Of a DNA stretch of 18,784 bases, positions 14,775 through 18,784 are shown in pieces. This stretch comes from an uncultured Bacteroidales bacterium. Lineage in GTDB: Bacteria; Bacteroidota; Bacteroidia; Bacteroidales; UBA4417. Numbering within the stretch: position 1 is the stretch's first letter; every line of letters starts with the position of its first letter. Under the pieces are notes generated by a model. That model ran no database searches. It saw only the letters and a program-made list of their open reading frames with translations, and was not told where the DNA came from. The stretch is from the NCBI GenBank assembly GCA_937965665.1, contig CALCJE010000008.1:1-18784 (forward strand), given 5' to 3'. Both the position numbers and the translations under genes were made by a program.

Positions 14775-16742
14775 TTAGTGTATCTGTAACTTGTTTTCGA
14801 TTAAACGGTTGTTATACTGCTGAATGATGGCCTTTAATAACTTGTCATTTTCATTGGCAATATTATTATTGGGGCTATAAAGGTTGTTATTCAGTAAACT
14901 GTCTTTCTCGAAATTATACAAAGAATACGAAATCTTGAAATCGGTTTGCCAGGCATTCATATCTTTGATAAGCTGGTAATTTCCATTCAGATAACTTAGG
15001 CTGAACCTGGGCTCATTATCGCGCAGCAACGATCCACCGAAAGCAATGAAAGGTTTTGGATAGTGAAGCATATCAAGTATAGTAGGCATAATATCTGTTT
15101 GCTGAGCAATAATTTCCTTGTGTCCGTTCTTGTTACTTCCGGATTCGTAAAAGAAAATGGGGACAAAATACTGGCCGACCCGGTTTTTATAAAAAGGCTG
15201 CCATGCTTCGGAGGTATGGTCGGCAGTGATTACGAAAATGGTATTATTAAACCAGGGCATGGTCGAAGCTGTTTCGAAGAATTTCTGCAGCGCATAGTCC
15301 GAATACATGATGGTTTGCTGGATTTCAAGCGGTCCTTTCCTGAATTTATTTTTATACTTTTCGGGCACTTTGTAAGGGTGGTGCGACGAAAGTGTGAAAA
15401 CCGCACTCATGAACGGTTTAGGAAGGCTGTTGAGGGTTTGGGCAATATACTGCAGGTAAGGTTCATCCCATATCCCCCAATGCCCGTCGAAATCAGCCTG
15501 GTTAGGGTATTCGTTTTTCCCATAGTAGGCATCAAATCCTGCCGAACGGCAAAATGCATCGAAACCCATAGTCCCGTTTTTACCACCATGAAAAAATGAC
15601 GTATGATAACCCTCCGTCTTCAACAGGCTGGCCAGGCTGTTAATTTTATCGGAGGAATATTGCGAAGTGATAAAATCTTCGGTCATCCAGGTTGGCAGCG
15701 ATGCCAGTACGGCTGGTATCCCTTCGATGCTCCGCTTGCCATTGGCAAAGCCATGGAAAACAATACTCTTTTCGGCCAGGCTGTCGAGGAAAGGTGTAAA
15801 ATCGCTGTTCCTGTTGCCTTTTTGGTGTGTAAGAGCTCCAATGTGCTCGGCCGAAAAACTTTCGAGGATGATGATGAAAACATTTTTTTTCTGCATGGGT
15901 AATGCGTTACCGAGGCTATCAGCGCCTGCATAATTCTTCTGTGCATCAAAAATGGCATACATTTCCTTTTCATCCTTAAAAAAACTCTGCTTTTGTATGC
16001 CTTGCTGTCCATACGAACGCATCAGGGTAAATGCTGAGTTAAGCACCACGGGTGTTTCCTGCGATGGTGCATATTGTGAAGCATTTAGAATACCGATGGG
16101 TTTTAATTGTATTCCCCCGCGAACACCTAGCACGGTCAATCCAAGGAAGAAAACCATGGATAGTGTTTGCGCCAGGAAATAAGAGGGCTGTTTCTGCATC
16201 ACATACCTGGTGGCTATACGGATACGGCGACTTATAAAAATGAGCAGGAATATGGATGTAAACCACAGTAACACCACGTACCAGTAATCGCGGATAAACT
16301 GGGGCATCATATTGGCCGTATCATCGCCGGTACTGATATAACTGAAGATATCAATAGTCATGCGTTTCAGCGAAAACGGGTAATAGGCGGTATCAGCCAG
16401 GTTAGGAACCAGCAAAATGATATTTGAAATATAAAAAATGGTGTCAGTTATAATATTGAAAAACCGGCTTCTCCTGAACCTGAAGGGCAGGTTTAACATT
16501 ATGATATACAATATATTGCCGTATAAAACAGCTACGATGTCGAAACGCAGGCCAACAAATGCGTAATACAATAATTTTCCAGGGGTAATACCCGGAAAAA
16601 GTGAAGGATGCAGGAAATAGATCAGCAGCCTTGTTATCATCATCAGCAGTAATACCAGTAATAGCCGGAAAACCAGCACAACCTGGGGATTGCCGGAGTA
16701 ATTCAGTTTTCGAAAAGATCTCTTCATGAACGTATATTGCAA
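14775..16742 (-). CDS. LtaS/OpgB-like membrane phosphoglycerol transferase (sulfatase/alkaline-phosphatase fold)
   Basis: The 655-residue protein has an N-terminal block of five membrane segments (about 20-44, 56-82, 99-118, 152-171 and 188-206) and a large periplasmic catalytic domain from about 285. The catalytic features are IILESFSAEHIG (291-302) with metal ligand Glu294, ANGKRSIEG (333-341) with Ser338 as the probable nucleophile where LtaS uses Thr, HWGIWDE (421-427), SSHHPY (452-457), and TADHT (506-510) with Asp508 and His509. The family moves phosphoglycerol or related headgroups from phospholipids to glycans or lipids. The true acceptor is unknown; a Gram-negative cell has no lipoteichoic acid. 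A second in-frame ATG at 16725-16727 may be the real start, giving 650 residues. A -7 box at 16805-16812 heads the operon. Confidence 0.9.
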   Translation of the reverse strand: MQYTFMKRSFRKLNYSGNPQVVLVFRLLLVLLLMMITRLLIYFLHPSLFPGITPGKLLYYAFVGLRFDIVAVLYGNILYIIMLNLPFRFRRSRFFNIITDTIFYISNIILLVPNLADTAYYPFSLKRMTIDIFSYISTGDDTANMMPQFIRDYWYVVLLWFTSIFLLIFISRRIRIATRYVMQKQPSYFLAQTLSMVFFLGLTVLGVRGGIQLKPIGILNASQYAPSQETPVVLNSAFTLMRSYGQQGIQKQSFFKDEKEMYAIFDAQKNYAGADSLGNALPMQKKNVFIIILESFSAEHIGALTHQKGNRNSDFTPFLDSLAEKSIVFHGFANGKRSIEGIPAVLASLPTWMTEDFITSQYSSDKINSLASLLKTEGYHTSFFHGGKNGTMGFDAFCRSAGFDAYYGKNEYPNQADFDGHWGIWDEPYLQYIAQTLNSLPKPFMSAVFTLSSHHPYKVPEKYKNKFRKGPLEIQQTIMYSDYALQKFFETASTMPWFNNTIFVITADHTSEAWQPFYKNRVGQYFVPIFFYESGSNKNGHKEIIAQQTDIMPTILDMLHYPKPFIAFGGSLLRDNEPRFSLSYLNGNYQLIKDMNAWQTDFKISYSLYNFEKDSLLNNNLYSPNNNIANENDKLLKAIIQQYNNRLIENKLQIH

Positions 16743-16804
16743 TGCAAAATTTCCCTGATAAAATGAAGCTACACCCTGATTAATTACTGCTCAGCTTCAG
16801 GCTG

Positions 16805-16812
16805 CAAAAATA
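16805..16812 (-). promoter_or_regulatory. -7 box of the transferase-kinase-SUI1-channel operon
   Basis: The minus strand reads TATTTTTG, followed by CAGCC, the same downstream context as the rpsO and left-edge promoters. It lies 63 bases before the first start codon. I see no clear -33 element. Confidence 0.5.
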
Positions 16813-17240
16813 TAAAAATAAGAGATGCCCTCCGGTATGTCTTATTTAGTGCTCTTAAAATGAATTTTTTCAATGGGTTAAACTCGCACTGTAGTTACAA
16901 ATACTGGTTAAGAGGGCAAGCGTACCAACAAGTGAAAAGAGCGTAGCGGCTGCCTTATTTTTCGTTAATGCATAGGATTTTAACTAATTATGTAAAAGAT
17001 GGGCTGAGTGGATGGAACAAGTTTTTAGCATTGCTTGTAATTTAACTTGTTAAGGACAACCATTTTTTGCAATCGGGCCCCGAACAAAACTCATGCCATG
17101 ACAGGCAATTCAGTTTAAACTATGGCTAAACAGCTGTATGTTTGGCAAAATAGTTATTAACATTCAAGCTGTTAACAAAAAAATGGTAAAATAAATAACA
17201 TTAAAAGCAAAATGTGTGTTCGTTGCGATAAAATTTTGTA

Positions 17241-17248
17241 TACTTTTG
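17241..17248 (+). promoter_or_regulatory. -7 box of the small lipoprotein gene
   Basis: TACTTTTG matches TAnnTTTG and is followed by CAGC. It stands 31 bases before the start codon, giving a leader of about 25 bases. GTGTTCG near 17216-17222 is at about the right distance for a -33 element but is a poor match. Confidence 0.6.
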
Positions 17249-17279
17249 CAGCAAATTAACCTCCTAAAACAAACAACAC

Positions 17280-17450
17280 ATGAAAAAACTGTTCTTCTTA
17301 CTTGCAATCGCAGGTCTCGCATCATTCGCAGCTTGCAAATCAGGCGAAACTAAATCAGAAGCTACTGCCGATACTACACAAGTTCAGGCTGCTACAACTG
17401 ATACAGCTGTTGCCGCTCCTGCTGCTACTGATACTACTGTTAAAAAGTAA
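17280..17450 (+). CDS. Small Ala/Thr-rich lipoprotein (56 residues)
   Basis: I do not recognise a named family. The 56 residues begin with a lipoprotein signal (MKKLFFLLAIAGLASFAAC), with acylated Cys19 after the lipobox FAAC. The mature 38 residues are half Ala and Thr (9 Ala, 10 Thr) in three loose repeats: ATADTTQVQA, ATTDTAVAAPA and ATDTTVKK. This should be an unfolded, surface- or peptidoglycan-facing tether. A good -7 box, short leader and very strong terminator point to high expression of a single-gene mRNA. Short abundant lipoproteins of this sort can act as envelope spacers or stress-related proteins, but nothing specific can be said. Confidence 0.85.
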   Translation: MKKLFFLLAIAGLASFAACKSGETKSEATADTTQVQAATTDTAVAAPAATDTTVKK

Positions 17451-17482
17451 TTTTTCCAGCTTTGCTGGCTTAAATCTAATTT

Positions 17483-17511
17483 AAAGGAACCCAAAGGGTT
17501 CCTTTTTTTTT
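17483..17511 (+). terminator. Strong terminator of the small lipoprotein gene
   Basis: A perfect 10-bp stem (AAAGGAACCC at 17483-17492 with GGGTTCCTTT at 17496-17505) has only a 3-base loop and runs into nine Ts. It lies 32 bases past the stop codon. Confidence 0.9.
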
Positions 17512-17706
17512 GACATACGATTTTGCAGTTTTTAGTTTTGTATCCGTTTTGTTGTCCAGGATAATCTGTTATAAAAATATTTCTATCTGTGTCATTTGTA
17601 TAATATTTTCTTATCTTTATAGGTAGTATTAAATTGCTTGTTTTCAAGATAAATTTACTTATTGTGTTGTAATCCAACTAAATTAAACACCTAATCTTTC
17701 CTGAAT

Positions 17707-18784
17707 ATGTTTAAACACCTGCTTTGTTTCGCATTACTGGGCGTAATGTTATTGTCGTGCAGTAAGTATAATTCAGTTAAAGTTACCAAAACTAATTTTG
17801 AGGATGAAGTTCTTCGCACTCAAAACCTGGTGTTTACCTTTAATAAAACGTTGATTTTCGACTCCGGACTGATGAATAAGTGGGATACAACCCAATACAT
17901 CAGGTTCGAGCCAGCCATACAGGGACGGTTTATGTGGACCGGAAAATCGGAACTTACGTTTTCCCCGGAGACTGCGCTGCTGCCAGCCACTGCCTACAAA
18001 GCTTTGTTAAACAATAAATTATTGAAATACTCGGCAACCAAGTTCAATGTCGACGATGAGCCTGTTTTATTCCACACCCCGTTTTTAAAGATTAATACCA
18101 TCAATACCTATTGGTCGCTGAGCGAAGAACTGGCAAGCCAGGTGGAAGTTCGTTGCCAGCTTATGCTCAATAACCCGGTGTCGCCCTCAAAATTGAAACC
18201 TTTGCTTAAGGTGCTGGTAGGAGGTACCGCTACAGATTACCGGATTGTTACTCAAAATGATGCAGAATCTATTGAAATTGCTTTCCCATACAACAGTCAA
18301 GACCCCGGCTCCGAAGCAAAAGGTGAAATAATTATTGAAAAAGGTTTGATATGTAGTGGTGGTAATACAGCTACAACCGGGCAGGTACAGGGTGATTTTG
18401 TAGTTCCTTCGAAGGAAAGACTTACCATACAGGGTTTTGAACCCGGTTTCGACCAGGGTAAAGGATATATCGACATTTATACTTCACAGCCTTTACTTGG
18501 AGAAGGATTAGGCGCATTTGTAAGTACGGATCCTGCAGTGGATATTCAGCCGGAGATTATACCCAACGGGTTGAGAGTGCGGGGCGCATTTTTAGGTGGA
18601 CAAAGCTATAATCTCTTAATTAAAAAAGGATTACGGAGTATTTTCGGGCGGGAACTGGAGGAAAACTATTCCACGTTGGTTTCTTTTGCCGATCCACAAC
18701 CTTATATCTCATTTACTGAACATAATGCTATCTATCTTTCAACCAAAGGGGAGCGTAACCTGGGTATAAACATAGTTAACGTAC
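17707..18784 (+). CDS. Bacterial alpha-2-macroglobulin lipoprotein, N-terminal part (runs off the window)
   Basis: The frame is open from the ATG at 17707 to the edge, 359 codons without a stop. The signal MFKHLLCFALLGVMLLSC ends in Cys18, a clear lipobox (LLSC). The N-terminal region matches the opening domains of bacterial alpha-2-macroglobulins (YfhM-like): FEPAIQGRFMWTG (68-80), LTFSPETALLPATAY (83-97), and the later KKGLRSIFGRELEENY (306-321) followed by FADPQPYISF (327-336). Such proteins of about 1,700-1,900 residues trap proteases in the periplasm, some through a thioester (CxEQ). The thioester and bait regions lie beyond this window, so whether this copy has one is unknown. No good promoter is visible; TATCTTTA at 17612-17619 is one mismatch from the -7 consensus. 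The gene for a PBP1C-type transglycosylase often follows such genes but would be outside the window. Confidence 0.85.
   Translation, partial: MFKHLLCFALLGVMLLSCSKYNSVKVTKTNFEDEVLRTQNLVFTFNKTLIFDSGLMNKWDTTQYIRFEPAIQGRFMWTGKSELTFSPETALLPATAYKALLNNKLLKYSATKFNVDDEPVLFHTPFLKINTINTYWSLSEELASQVEVRCQLMLNNPVSPSKLKPLLKVLVGGTATDYRIVTQNDAESIEIAFPYNSQDPGSEAKGEIIIEKGLICSGGNTATTGQVQGDFVVPSKERLTIQGFEPGFDQGKGYIDIYTSQPLLGEGLGAFVSTDPAVDIQPEIIPNGLRVRGAFLGGQSYNLLIKKGLRSIFGRELEENYSTLVSFADPQPYISFTEHNAIYLSTKGERNLGINIVNV

Larger units (their letters stand above)
16743..17279. other. Intergenic region of about 540 bases without a recognisable gene
   Basis: Both strands lack a convincing ORF here; the longest frames are short and interrupted. 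The left part holds the transferase promoter and the right end the lipoprotein promoter. Between them I see a short palindrome CGGGCCCCG-like block near 17075-17085 and repeated ...GTTTAAAC/...CTAAACAG motifs near 17112-17135. None of these is strong enough to call a site. It may be the remains of a lost gene or long regulatory space. Confidence 0.5.

Noticed and set aside
15063..15599. Plus-strand frame of 178 codons inside the phosphoglycerol transferase gene
   Set aside because: It is long but antisense to the catalytic domain whose motifs are intact; no start signal or known protein motif supports it.
1..18784. CRISPR array, transposable element, tRNA or defence system
   Set aside because: No regularly spaced direct repeats, transposase or integrase motifs, cloverleaf structure or defence-type domains were found on reading both strands; the gene content is housekeeping, envelope and pigment.

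Overview
The window looks like a chromosomal segment of a member of the Bacteroidota. Several independent features point there. Upstream regions carry the Bacteroidota-type -7 box (TAnnTTTG), with no E. coli-style -10. The primary sigma factor is the short form of about 287 residues without a long region 1.1. Most starts lack a clear Shine-Dalgarno sequence, and the genes have the expected families (PepD dipeptidase, fused CrtYcd lycopene cyclase, small outer-membrane barrel). A marine or sediment lineage such as the Marinilabiliales would fit a pigment operon next to pepD, but the order cannot be fixed from sequence reading alone.

Layout. Positions 1-457 are AT-rich and carry three leftward-facing -7 promoters in tandem, aimed at something highly expressed beyond the left edge. 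At 458-1036 (+) lies a small outer-membrane beta-barrel protein, ending at a bidirectional terminator. From 1125 to 7155 everything is on the minus strand: rpsO (S15), pnp (PNPase), the primary sigma factor, rpe and pepD. Three perfect-stem terminators separate rpsO, pnp, the sigma factor and rpe, so these are mostly separate transcripts. pnp has a structured leader of about 220 nt.

From 7312 to 12156 (+) lies a compact carotenoid operon: crtI, crtB, a secreted helical protein of unknown function, idi, crtZ and a fused crtYcd. IPP isomerase supplies DMAPP, CrtB makes phytoene, CrtI desaturates it to lycopene, CrtYcd cyclises to beta-carotene and CrtZ hydroxylates to zeaxanthin. GGPP synthase must be elsewhere. 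The front of the operon is the most unusual part of the window: a perfect 14-bp inverted repeat, then two tiny ORFs of 7 and 6 codons chained to each other and to crtI by ATGA overlaps. The unknown secreted protein is itself joined to crtB and idi by ATGA overlaps.

From 16742 back to 12153 (-) runs a probable operon: an LtaS/OpgB-like membrane phosphoglycerol transferase, a diacylglycerol-kinase-like lipid kinase five bases later, a SUI1/YciH protein, and a YbdG-like MscS channel. The channel gene meets the carotenoid operon tail to tail with overlapping stop codons and no terminator between. The transferase and kinase together suggest recycling of the diacylglycerol by-product of headgroup transfer.

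After an intergenic stretch of about 540 bp with no recognisable gene comes a 56-residue Ala/Thr-rich lipoprotein gene (17280-17450, +) with a strong promoter box and a very strong terminator. The window ends inside the first 359 codons of a bacterial alpha-2-macroglobulin lipoprotein (17707 onward, +). I see no CRISPR array, tRNA, rRNA body, transposase or phage gene. The window is mainly housekeeping plus pigment genes, and its novelty lies in the crtI leader, the unknown operon member and the lipid-cycle gene pair.
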